Assembly (NCBI GenBank): GCA_019636335.1
Contig: JAHBXR010000007.1
Coordinates: forward strand, 173,978-237,977
Source of the DNA: Pirellulales bacterium
Lineage (GTDB): Bacteria; Planctomycetota; Planctomycetia; Pirellulales; JAEUIK01
Direction: 5' to 3'
DNA length: 64,000 bases
Shown: positions 56,809 through 64,000 of the stretch, piece by piece
Layout of the letters: the number at the start of each line of letters is the position of its first letter
Position numbering within the stretch: position 1 is the stretch's first letter
The notes under the pieces: model-generated
Databases searched by the model: none
The model's input: only the letters and a program-made list of their open reading frames with translations
Told to the model about the DNA's origin: nothing
Position numbers and translations under genes: made by a program

Positions 56809-58109
56809 CGACCGAAGCGACCAAAACCGAAGTCGGCAGCTACTTCATTTCGAACTACCCCCCCTTTTCGCAGTGGAAGACGGAAGAGGTGGGCGAGGTC
56901 CGCCGCACGCTCGATTCCCCCCCGGCTGACGTGCCGCTGGGGCTGTACCTGCACATTCCGTTCTGCCGCAAACGCTGCAAGTTCTGCTATTTTCGGGTCT
57001 ATACGGACAAGAACTCGCAAGACGTCGAACGTTACGTCTCGGCCCTGTCGCGCGAGATCGAGCTCGTGAGCCGGTTGGCGATCATGGGCCAGCGCCCCTT
57101 CCGCTTCGTCTATTTCGGCGGCGGCACCCCCTCGTTTCTCAGCGCCAGGCAATTGACGAGCCTCGTCGATCGTCTGCGGGCCAATATTCGCTGGGATCAC
57201 GCTGAAGAGGTCACCTTCGAGTGCGAGCCGGGCACGCTCTCGCTCCCCAAGTTGCAAACGCTGCGCGAACTGGGCGTCACGCGGCTGAGCCTCGGCGTCG
57301 AGAACTTCAACGATAAAGTACTCGAGGAAAACGGTCGCGCGCATCTTTCGAGCGAAATCCACAAGGCCTGGGATTGGATCCGCTCGGTCGATTTTCCCAA
57401 TACGAACATCGACCTCATCTCGGGCATGGTGGGCGAAACGACCGCCTCCTGGCAGGAAACCATTCGCCGCACGATCGAGTTTCTCCCCGACAGCGTGACC
57501 ATCTACCAGATGGAGCTCCCCTTCAACACGGTCTACTCGCGCGACATGCTCACCGCCGGGGCGCAGAGTCCCGTGGCCGATTGGCCGATGAAGCGCGAGT
57601 GGCTCAACTACGCCTACGACGAGTTGATGGCCGCTGGCTATTCGATCTCGAGCGCCTACACCCTGGTGCGCGACAAGAGCCGCGTGAACTTCAGCTATCG
57701 CGACAATCTCTGGCGCGGCTCCGATCTGCTTGCCACCGGCGTGGCCAGCTTTGGGCATGCCTCGGGCGTACACTATCAGAATCTGGCCGAGTGGGGGCAG
57801 TACCTCGGCGAGCTCGAAGCGGGACGCTTGCCCTTGTGGCGCGGCATGCGGCCCACGCGGCACCAACTGCTCGTCCGCGAGTTGATCCTGCAGTTGAAGA
57901 CCGGCCGCCTCGACGCCGGTTACTTCCGCCGCAAGTTCGGCGTCGAGATTCTCGAAGAGTGGTCCGACGTGTGGCAGCAGTACGTCGAAGAGGGGATCGT
58001 CACGATCGAGGGAGATGCGATCACACTGACCCGGGCCGGCCTATTGCGCGTCGACGGTCTGCTGCCGGCCTTCTTCGAGCCGGAGCATCAGGGAGTGCGA
58101 TATACGTAG
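56805..58109 (+). CDS. HemN-like radical SAM protein (coproporphyrinogen oxidase family)
   Basis: A 434-aa radical SAM enzyme of the HemN/HemW superfamily. The cluster motif is C-R-K-R-C-K-F-C-Y-F in Y-L-H-I-P-F-C; the fourth cysteine of HemN (C-x-C end) is replaced by Y-F-R-V. The F-G-G-G-T-P-S and E-C-E-P-G-T motifs are kept. It lacks evidence for a haem substrate; HemN relatives also act in methylation, haem degradation and other radical reactions. Translationally coupled to the PQQ-like gene. Confidence 0.85.
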   Translation: MTTEATKTEVGSYFISNYPPFSQWKTEEVGEVRRTLDSPPADVPLGLYLHIPFCRKRCKFCYFRVYTDKNSQDVERYVSALSREIELVSRLAIMGQRPFRFVYFGGGTPSFLSARQLTSLVDRLRANIRWDHAEEVTFECEPGTLSLPKLQTLRELGVTRLSLGVENFNDKVLEENGRAHLSSEIHKAWDWIRSVDFPNTNIDLISGMVGETTASWQETIRRTIEFLPDSVTIYQMELPFNTVYSRDMLTAGAQSPVADWPMKREWLNYAYDELMAAGYSISSAYTLVRDKSRVNFSYRDNLWRGSDLLATGVASFGHASGVHYQNLAEWGQYLGELEAGRLPLWRGMRPTRHQLLVRELILQLKTGRLDAGYFRRKFGVEILEEWSDVWQQYVEEGIVTIEGDAITLTRAGLLRVDGLLPAFFEPEHQGVRYT

Positions 58110-58512
58110 CAAATTGGATTTGAAGTGGGAATCTGCGGGGCACGCAGTGGCACCTACTTCTGACCTTCTACTTCCTCAGCATGGGCCGAACCAGTGCCCC
58201 CTCTGAGATTGTCCAACTAACCGTGTGGATTGCACTTGCGACTTTGCCGTCCGCATCGGCTCGGCCGTAGCGAGCGACTTTGACGCGCCGGTCGGACAGC
58301 CCAGCGGACCAATTCTTGTCCCAGCCGCTCGACAGTTTGCCAGGGCGTGCCTAGACTAAATGCGGTTCATGGCTCGCGCGCCTAGCCGCGCTGCGAACGA
58401 GCCACCACACTCACGTCACGGTCCGCCACGAGGCGTGGACCCTGCGAGGCGAAGCGAACTTCGACTCGGGTCCGCCGGCCGACCGCACGTCGTCGCTTTT
58501 CCGCGAGCTTCG
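58110..58512. other. Gap before the squalene-hopene-cyclase-like gene
   Basis: About 400 bases with no convincing gene. A 60-codon minus-strand frame (58168-58350) reads W-D-K-N-W-S-A-G-L-S-D and similar protein-like sequence but has no start codon; it may be a gene remnant. The plus frame to the cyclase is open from 58360 but reads Arg/Pro-rich and unlike the family. A promoter for the cyclase gene is expected here. Confidence 0.4.
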
Positions 58513-60588
58513 ATGGTCGAATTTCAGCGTTTGATGCGGGCCTTCGAGCAGGCGCGTCGCGATTTGCTCGAGGCCTGTGACCCTTCCGGGCATTGGACCG
58601 GAGAGCTGTCCAGTTCCGCGCTCGCCACCGCCACCGCCGTCAGCGCCCTGGCCCTGGTCGAGCGGCACGGCGAGACCGATGCTCGCAGTGGCTGCTTCGC
58701 CAACGAGGCGCTCGAAGCCCGCTACAGCGAGTTGATCGTCGCCGGTTTGCGTTGGCTCATTGCCCACCAGAATGCCGATGGTGGCTGGGGCGACACCGAT
58801 CGCAGCCGTTCGAACCTGGCCACCACGATGCTGGTGCGGGCCGCGTTCCATCTGACGGGTGTCCCCTCGAAGCACACCGATGCCCTGGCGCGCGCCGCCG
58901 AATATGTCAAGCGCGCCGGCGGTGTCGCCGCGCTCAAGAAACAGGCCGGCCGCGACAAGGCCTTCCTGGTGCCGATCCTGACGAACTGCGCCTTGGCGGG
59001 GCTGTTGCCCTGGCGCGAGGTCCCCTCTCTCCCCTTTGAATTGACCTGTCTGCCGCCGTGGGCCTCGCGCTTCGCGCAGCGTTCGGTGACGAGCTATGCC
59101 GTGCCGGCGCTGGTGGCCACGGGACAGGCACGCTTCTTCTTCGAGAAGCCGCGCAATCCCATCGCCCGCGCCGTGCGACGTGCCGCGATCGAGAAGAGTT
59201 TGGCGCAGATCGAACGAATGCAGGCCGCCAACGGCAGCTTTTTGGAAGGCACCCCGCTGACGAGCTTCGTGGTGATGAGCCTGGCGGCGATGCATCGGGC
59301 CTGTCATCCCGTCGTTCACCGCGGCGTCGAGTTTCTGCTGGCGACGGTGCGACCGGACGGATCGTGGCCGATCGAGCCGAATCTTTCGACCTGGACCACG
59401 TCACTATCGCTTTCGGCCCTGGCCGCTGGCGGCGAAGATCTGCAGCAACACGAGTGCCTCGATTGGCTCCTGGCTTGCCAACAGCACGACGTGCATCCCG
59501 TGACTGGCGCGGCGGCAGGAGGCTGGGGGTGGAACGATCGTCCCGGCGCGGTTCCCGATGCCGATGATACGCCCGCTGCACTTCTCGCGCTCGAACGCTG
59601 GATTGCTCCCGGCGGTTGTCCCGACGAGGCTCGTATTGGAGCAGCGGCATTGCAGGGCGTCGATTGGTTGCTCGCTCTACAGCAGGCCGACGGTGGTTTT
59701 CCCGTCTTTGCGCGAGGCTGGAGCCGATTGCCCGCCGATCGCAGCGGCGCCGATATCACGGCCCACACGGTGCGGGCGCTGGCCGCCTGGCAGCACCGTC
59801 TCGATTTGCCCTCGGAGAATCAGAGCGCGCCGGCGGTGGGACGTCTGGCGAATGGCACGACGAATGGTCGCTACGAGCTCACCTCGCGCGTGGGGTATGC
59901 TCCCGCGCATTCCCCATCGCGCACCAAGCCTGCCAATGTGGGTGTCAATGGCGTGAGTACGGCCCGTGAGGCCCGCGTCCGGCTGAGCATTCAACGCGGC
60001 ATGGCGTTTCTGGCGACCAATCAGCGCGAGGATGGCAGTTGGTTGCCATTGTGGTATGGCAACCAGGATGAGGCCGGCGAGGCGAATCCCTACTACGGTA
60101 CGGCTCGCGTGCTGTTGGCCTATCGCGACCTGCAACGGTGGACCGACAAGGCGGCCGAGCGCGGCATCGCGTGGCTCGTGTCGCACCAGAACGCCGATGG
60201 CGGCTGGGGTGGTTCCATCGAGACCACCGGCAACGGCAAGCCGCGGCGTCGTTCGAGCGTGGAAGAAACGGCCGCCGTCGTCGAAGCATTGCTCGCCGCG
60301 CCGAGTACCGCGGCCACGATAGCCGCACTCGAGCGCGGCCTCGAGTGGCTTACCGCGGCAGTCGAAGGCGGGCAGCACTTGAACGGCTCGCCGATCGGTC
60401 ACTTTTTTGCTAAACTCTGGTACTACGAGAAGCTTTATCCCCGCATTTTTGTCGTGTCGGCCTTGGGACGAGCGGTCAGTCAGCACGAAACGCCGGCCGA
60501 ACCGCGTCCCACGATGTCCGTATCCTCACCCGCCCTGCTCGAAAAAGCTCACGCCCGTGAGAACGTCGTGCGCCCTGTCGCACGTTGA
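58513..60588 (+). CDS. Squalene-hopene cyclase-like terpene cyclase
   Basis: A 691-aa protein of the squalene-hopene cyclase class. The catalytic acid motif D-A-D-D is at residues 349-352 in P-D-A-D-D-T, close to the D-x-D-D place of known cyclases. QW repeats (Q-N-A-D-G-G-W-G, Q-Q-A-D-G-G-F, Q-R-E-D-G-S-W and another) are spread from about 86 to 565. The C-terminal Y-Y-x-K-L-Y-P matches the family end. It should form hopanoid-like rings at the membrane. HpnC, HpnD and HpnE are not near, so squalene may come from elsewhere. Start chosen at 58513. Confidence 0.88.
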   Translation: MVEFQRLMRAFEQARRDLLEACDPSGHWTGELSSSALATATAVSALALVERHGETDARSGCFANEALEARYSELIVAGLRWLIAHQNADGGWGDTDRSRSNLATTMLVRAAFHLTGVPSKHTDALARAAEYVKRAGGVAALKKQAGRDKAFLVPILTNCALAGLLPWREVPSLPFELTCLPPWASRFAQRSVTSYAVPALVATGQARFFFEKPRNPIARAVRRAAIEKSLAQIERMQAANGSFLEGTPLTSFVVMSLAAMHRACHPVVHRGVEFLLATVRPDGSWPIEPNLSTWTTSLSLSALAAGGEDLQQHECLDWLLACQQHDVHPVTGAAAGGWGWNDRPGAVPDADDTPAALLALERWIAPGGCPDEARIGAAALQGVDWLLALQQADGGFPVFARGWSRLPADRSGADITAHTVRALAAWQHRLDLPSENQSAPAVGRLANGTTNGRYELTSRVGYAPAHSPSRTKPANVGVNGVSTAREARVRLSIQRGMAFLATNQREDGSWLPLWYGNQDEAGEANPYYGTARVLLAYRDLQRWTDKAAERGIAWLVSHQNADGGWGGSIETTGNGKPRRRSSVEETAAVVEALLAAPSTAATIAALERGLEWLTAAVEGGQHLNGSPIGHFFAKLWYYEKLYPRIFVVSALGRAVSQHETPAEPRPTMSVSSPALLEKAHARENVVRPVAR

Positions 60589-60636
60589 GGCCCGGTGCTC
60601 GCCAGAGCGCCTCGGAATAGAGCCCGGAGGGGGATC

Positions 60637-61182
60637 TTGAATCCCGCCCAGCCCCTCACGCCCGATCTCGATACGCTCGTCGGTCTGTTTTTCAACCGGC
60701 CCGAGCAACTGGGCTCGTTTGCCGAAATCTCGTCCGACGAGATGCCTTCGGTCTATCGCACGTTGCTCGACCACGAGCATCACATGACCGTTACGGTCGA
60801 GGTGCATCACGGCTGTCACGTTCAGGTGCGGGTACTCGAGTTGCAGCAGACCCCCACTCATTACGCCCGCAAGATCTTACTCGTCCGCGAGACCGATCGG
60901 CGGGTCGTGCAGTTTGGCATCATGCGGATCAGGCTCAATTGCCTCGGTCCGGCCGTTCGCCAGGCGGTCGAGAGCCAGCAGATGCCGTTGGGGCGGATTT
61001 TGATCGAGCACGGCGTGTTGCGGGCCGTGCGTTTATCGTCGCTGTTGCGCGTCGGTGCCGGCGAGGAGTTGTGCCGCCATTTCGGCATGTCGCCCGACGA
61101 AGTGACCTACGGTCGCACGGCGATGATCGATGTCGATGGTGAACCGGCGATCGAACTGCTCGAGATCGTCTCGCCCGAGTAG
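60637..61182 (+). CDS. Chorismate-lyase-like protein (DUF98/UbiC-type fold)
   Basis: A 181-aa protein with the layout of chorismate pyruvate-lyase-like (DUF98) proteins: Y-A-R-K-I-L-L-V-R-E, a middle helix V-R-Q-A-V-E, then P-L-G-R-I-L-I-E-H-G and a C-terminal strand region Y-G-R-T-A-M-I-D-V. UbiC enzymes turn chorismate to 4-hydroxybenzoate. The TTG start has GGAGGGGG 5 bases upstream. Whether this protein keeps lyase activity cannot be seen; DUF98 members differ. It lies between the cyclase and a glycosyltransferase. Confidence 0.6.
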   Translation: MNPAQPLTPDLDTLVGLFFNRPEQLGSFAEISSDEMPSVYRTLLDHEHHMTVTVEVHHGCHVQVRVLELQQTPTHYARKILLVRETDRRVVQFGIMRIRLNCLGPAVRQAVESQQMPLGRILIEHGVLRAVRLSSLLRVGAGEELCRHFGMSPDEVTYGRTAMIDVDGEPAIELLEIVSPE

Positions 61183-61245
61183 GCAGATTACAATCGGGCG
61201 AAGCGGCCAAGGGGGGCCGCTGGGTATCCACGTGCGGAACGGTCG

Positions 61246-62586
61246 ATGCGCATCGTTTATCTTGCTGCCGGCGCCGCCAACATGTTCTGCGGCAGTTGTT
61301 TGCACGACAACACGCTGGCGGCGGCCTTGCGCCTCCGTGGCGCCGACGTGCTGCTGGTGCCGACCTACACGCCCCTTCGCACCGACGAAGAAAACGTCAG
61401 CGAACCGCGCGTCTTCTACGGCGGCATCAACGTCTATCTGCAGCAGAAGTCCGCCCTGTTCCGCCACACGCCCTGGTTTCTCGATCGCTGGCTCGATTCG
61501 CCCGGGCTGATCAAGTGGCTCACGTCGCGCGCCGCGAGCACCAAACCGCAGGAACTGGGCGATCTGACCGTCTCCATGCTCCGCGGCGAGGAAGGACGCC
61601 AGCGCAAGGAGCTCGACAAGCTCATCGACTGGCTGCGCCACCAGGTGCGTCCCGATGTGATTCATCTCTCGAATTCGATGCTCGTGGGCATGGCTCGCGA
61701 GCTGCAATCGCAGTTGGGCGTACCCGTGGCGTGTACGCTGTCGGGCGAGGACATCTTTCTCGAGCAATTGATCGAGCCCCACTACACCGAGGCCCGGCAG
61801 GTGTTGCGCGAACGAGTGCGCGACGTCGCCGCCTTCGTTGCGCTCAATCGCTACTTCGCCGATTTCATGGCCGACTATGCCGATATTCCGCGCGAGCGGA
61901 TCCACGTGATTCCGCACGGGCTGAAGCTCGACGGGCATGGGACGCGCGCCGCGCGCGAAGAGGGGGCCGTCCGCACGATCGGCTATCTGGCGCGTATCTG
62001 TCCGGAAAAGGGCCTGCACCTGCTCGTCGAGGCGTTTCACCGCTTGTGCGACGATGCCACCTTGCCCCCCGTGCGTTTGCGGGTAGCGGGCTACTTGGGC
62101 GAGGGAGACCGCGCCTACCTGGCGGCCCTCCAGGCACGCATCGCCGAGCTAGGGTTGGCCGATCGCTTCGAGTACGTGGGCGAAGTCGATCGGCGCGGCA
62201 AGATCGAGTTTCTGCAATCGCTCGATGTGATGAGCGTGCCCACGGTCTATCGCGAGAGCAAGGGGCTGTCGATTCTCGAGGCCCTGGCGAACGCGGTGCC
62301 CGTCGTCTTGCCGGCGCATGGGACATTTCCCGAACTGGTGGCCGACACGCAAGGAGGCCTGTTGCATCAACCGCTCGACCCTGGTTCGCTGGCGGAGCAG
62401 TTGGCGATCTATGTGCGCGATCGCGTCCGGGCCACGCGCGATGGGCTGGCTGGCCAGGCGGCCGTGCGCGAACGCTACAACGACGATGTCATGGCGGCGC
62501 GCACCCTGGAATTCTATCGTCTGGTGGTCGCGGGGAGCGCCGGATCACCCTCTCGCACCTCACAGACAGCCGCGGAGACACGTTGA
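61246..62586 (+). CDS. GT4-family glycosyltransferase
   Basis: A 446-aa GT-B fold glycosyltransferase. The N-terminus has A-N-M-F-C-G-S-C-L-H-D-N, seen in related planctomycete GT4 enzymes. The nucleotide-sugar domain has I-G-Y-L-A-R-I-C-P-E-K-G and the E-x7-E motif in E-S-K-G-L-S-I-L-E near residue 336. It moves a sugar to a lipid, protein or small molecule. It follows the DUF98 gene by 63 bases and overlaps the thioesterase start by one base, so they are coupled. Confidence 0.9.
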   Translation: MRIVYLAAGAANMFCGSCLHDNTLAAALRLRGADVLLVPTYTPLRTDEENVSEPRVFYGGINVYLQQKSALFRHTPWFLDRWLDSPGLIKWLTSRAASTKPQELGDLTVSMLRGEEGRQRKELDKLIDWLRHQVRPDVIHLSNSMLVGMARELQSQLGVPVACTLSGEDIFLEQLIEPHYTEARQVLRERVRDVAAFVALNRYFADFMADYADIPRERIHVIPHGLKLDGHGTRAAREEGAVRTIGYLARICPEKGLHLLVEAFHRLCDDATLPPVRLRVAGYLGEGDRAYLAALQARIAELGLADRFEYVGEVDRRGKIEFLQSLDVMSVPTVYRESKGLSILEALANAVPVVLPAHGTFPELVADTQGGLLHQPLDPGSLAEQLAIYVRDRVRATRDGLAGQAAVRERYNDDVMAARTLEFYRLVVAGSAGSPSRTSQTAAETR

Positions 62587-63041
62587 TGGCAGACACCTAT
62601 CGCAGCAAACGCCTGGTGGAGTGGCACGACACCGATGCCGCCCAGATCGCGCACTTCACGGCGTTCTTCCGCTACATGGAGGAAGTCGAGCACGAGTATC
62701 TCCGCTCGCTGGGGTTGAGCGTGCTGATGCACGACGCCGAGGGGCCGATGAGCTGGCCTCGTGTTTCGGTCGATTGCCGCTATATCGGCGCCGTGCGGTT
62801 CGAAGACGAAATCGACATCTTGCTCGAAGTGGTTCGATTGGGAAGCAAGAGCGTGACGTATCGCTTTGGATTCACGCACGCCGGGCGCCCCGTGGCGGAA
62901 GGCTCGCTCACGTCGGTCTGCTGCCGTATCCTGCCCGACGGCACCCCGCGCGGTATTGCCATTCCCGAGGCCATCGCCGCCAAATTCGGCGTGCCGCGCG
63001 CGGACGAACGAGGGGCTGCGGCGCGGGCGCCCAGCGAGTAG
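62586..63041 (+). CDS. 4-hydroxybenzoyl-CoA thioesterase-family (hotdog) protein
   Basis: A 151-aa single hotdog-fold thioesterase. The active-site motif W-H-D-T-D-A-A-Q-I-A-H-F is near residues 14-25, where the second Asp is catalytic in 4HBT/YbgC enzymes. The rest follows the fold with I-L-L-E-V and S-L-T-S-V. It hydrolyses acyl-CoA or aroyl-CoA; an aromatic acid from the DUF98 enzyme is one possible substrate, by inference. It overlaps the glycosyltransferase stop. Confidence 0.88.
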   Translation: MADTYRSKRLVEWHDTDAAQIAHFTAFFRYMEEVEHEYLRSLGLSVLMHDAEGPMSWPRVSVDCRYIGAVRFEDEIDILLEVVRLGSKSVTYRFGFTHAGRPVAEGSLTSVCCRILPDGTPRGIAIPEAIAAKFGVPRADERGAAARAPSE

Positions 63042-63055
63042 ATTATCGCCACGCC

Positions 63056-63733
63056 ATGCCGCAGCTCATCGTCGAACATGTCGCCAAAGAGTATCCCACG
63101 CGGGCCGAGCCGCTCGTCGTGCTGCGCGATGCCTCGTTTTCGCTCGGCACGGGCGAAAGCCTGGCGATTCTGGGTCCTAGCGGCTCGGGCAAGAGCACGC
63201 TGCTGCACATCCTGGGGACGCTCGAGCGGCCGACTGCCGGACAAGTCCGGCTCGACGACGAGGACCCTTTCACGCTCGACGAGCCCCGCCTGGCGCACTT
63301 TCGCAATCGACGGGTCGGCTTCGTGTTTCAAGACCATCACCTGCTGCCGCAGTGCAACGTGCTCGAGAATGTGCTCGTGCCGACGCTGGCCGAAGGGGGC
63401 GCCGCTCCGGAGGATGTGCAGCGGGCCGAGTCCCTCCTCGAACGCGTCGGGTTGGCCACGCGGCGCGAGCATCGCCCGGCCGAGCTTTCCGGGGGAGAAC
63501 GCCAGCGCGTGGCGATCGCTCGGGCGTTGTTGCGCCGCCCTGCCCTGTTGCTGGCGGATGAGCCGACGGGAAATCTCGACCGACGGACGGCGGCCACGGT
63601 GGGGCAGTTGCTCCTCGACGTGGCACGCGACGAACAGACGCTCACGGTGATCGTGACGCACAGCCAGGAACTGGCCGAACGCATTTCCCGGCGATTGGAG
63701 CTCAACGATGGCCGGCTCGAGACGCTGGCGTAG
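63056..63733 (+). CDS. LolD/MacB-type ABC transporter ATPase
   Basis: A 225-aa ATPase. Walker A is G-P-S-G-S-G-K-S-T near residue 40, then the Q-loop F-V-F-Q-D-H-H-L-L, signature L-S-G-G-E-R-Q-R, Walker B L-L-L-A-D-E-P-T-G-N-L-D and the switch V-T-H-S. It belongs to the LolD/MacB group that pairs with FtsX-type permeases, which move lipids or lipoproteins. No permease is next to it; the orphan permease at 6397-9810 is about 53 kb away and is only a possible partner. ATG at 63056 is 15 bases after the thioesterase stop. Confidence 0.93.
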   Translation: MPQLIVEHVAKEYPTRAEPLVVLRDASFSLGTGESLAILGPSGSGKSTLLHILGTLERPTAGQVRLDDEDPFTLDEPRLAHFRNRRVGFVFQDHHLLPQCNVLENVLVPTLAEGGAAPEDVQRAESLLERVGLATRREHRPAELSGGERQRVAIARALLRRPALLLADEPTGNLDRRTAATVGQLLLDVARDEQTLTVIVTHSQELAERISRRLELNDGRLETLA

Positions 63734-63799
63734 CCTCGCGCTGCCGGGCCGGGCTCCCAGGGGGATGAGAAGCGACGTTTTGCCCGAGAAACCGCGACA

Positions 63800-63827
63800 T
63801 TGCGGGCGGTTCGGCTCCTGATATACT
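63800..63827 (+). promoter_or_regulatory. Putative sigma-70-type promoter
   Basis: TTGCGG at 63800-63805 and TATACT at 63822-63827 are 16 bases apart, close to the sigma-70 spacing. A perfect hairpin (AGACAG, five bases, CTGTCT) starts about 8 bases after the -10 box, where a transcript or operator would begin. It precedes an ATG at 63989 (M-A-R-K) at the window edge, which may start the next gene. Confidence 0.45.
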
Positions 63828-64000
63828 GGTGCCTAGACAGAGTAGCTGTCTGTCATTTCGCTCCGCGGCAGCGATGAGCACCGCTCGCGGGGCCCGCCTA
63901 GCTGGTCACGCCGCATGCAGGAAGTGTTCGCGGCGTCGGCGCCGGCCTTCCCCATTCGTTTCCGCCGCGCGTATAGGCGTACCTGGCTATGGCTCGCAAG

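Noticed and set aside
58168-58350. 60-codon minus-strand open frame
   Set aside because: The peptide looks protein-like but has no start codon and is closed by a stop just upstream; may be a remnant, not annotated as a gene.

Overview
The window looks like a piece of a GC-rich planctomycete chromosome, most likely a Pirellulales-type organism. This rests on gene content: two PQQ-like beta-propeller proteins, three Gfo/Idh/MocA oxidoreductases (two with twin-arginine signals), a redoxin/cytochrome c/copper-monooxygenase-like fusion, an archaeal-type formylmethanofuran formyltransferase (Ftr), a TMTC-like membrane TPR protein, and several families of short dispersed intergenic repeats. No rRNA, tRNA, CRISPR array, transposase, integrase or phage gene was seen. 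All calls come from reading the sequence; no database search was run.

Layout. 1-10000: mostly minus strand, with a TMTC-like protein, an amidohydrolase and alpha/beta hydrolase pair, a small membrane protein and a 1137-aa FtsX/MacB-type permease. 10000-11450: an epimerase of the TIGR01777 type followed by an SRPBCC protein. 11450-16811 (minus): a compact Tad/Flp secretion module (cpaF, tadB, tadC, a small exported protein and a TPR protein). 17265-25148: a metal ABC permease fused to a DtxR-like regulator domain, an AhpD-like protein, a PQQ-like protein, a PRC-barrel protein, a GNAT acetyltransferase, a decayed MazF/PemK toxin-antitoxin module and the redoxin fusion. 25311-32471: Bcp peroxiredoxin, RsfS, 5-formyl-THF cyclo-ligase, Ftr, a lipoprotein, an apparently intact RelE/ParE-like toxin-antitoxin pair and a sarcosine-oxidase-like flavoenzyme.

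32481-46659: an HSL-type esterase, a 27-unit heptamer array directly before a secreted Gfo/Idh gene, a disordered charged protein, a two-gene arginine-to-proline route (LOR/SDH ornithine cyclodeaminase-like plus arginine dihydrolase-like, which are the fused halves of cyanobacterial ArgZ/AgrE), an HGSNAT-like membrane protein, a sugar isomerase, a second Gfo/Idh gene, a class III aminotransferase and the queuosine genes queF, queC and queE.

46893-63733: an unbroken plus-strand run. It holds a MATE exporter, a DoxX-like protein overlapping a Gfo/Idh gene, an apparent acid-to-alcohol reduction trio (LuxE/PaaK-like adenylating enzyme, LuxC-like acyl reductase, Fe-dependent alcohol dehydrogenase), a PQQ-like lipoprotein overlapping a HemN-like radical SAM protein, then a squalene-hopene-cyclase-like enzyme, a chorismate-lyase-like (DUF98) protein, a GT4 glycosyltransferase, a 4HBT thioesterase and a LolD-type ATPase. 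The reduction trio and the cyclase/chorismate-lyase/thioesterase group are the best candidates for an undescribed pathway. The split arginine pair and the permease-regulator fusion are the clearest unusual architectures.
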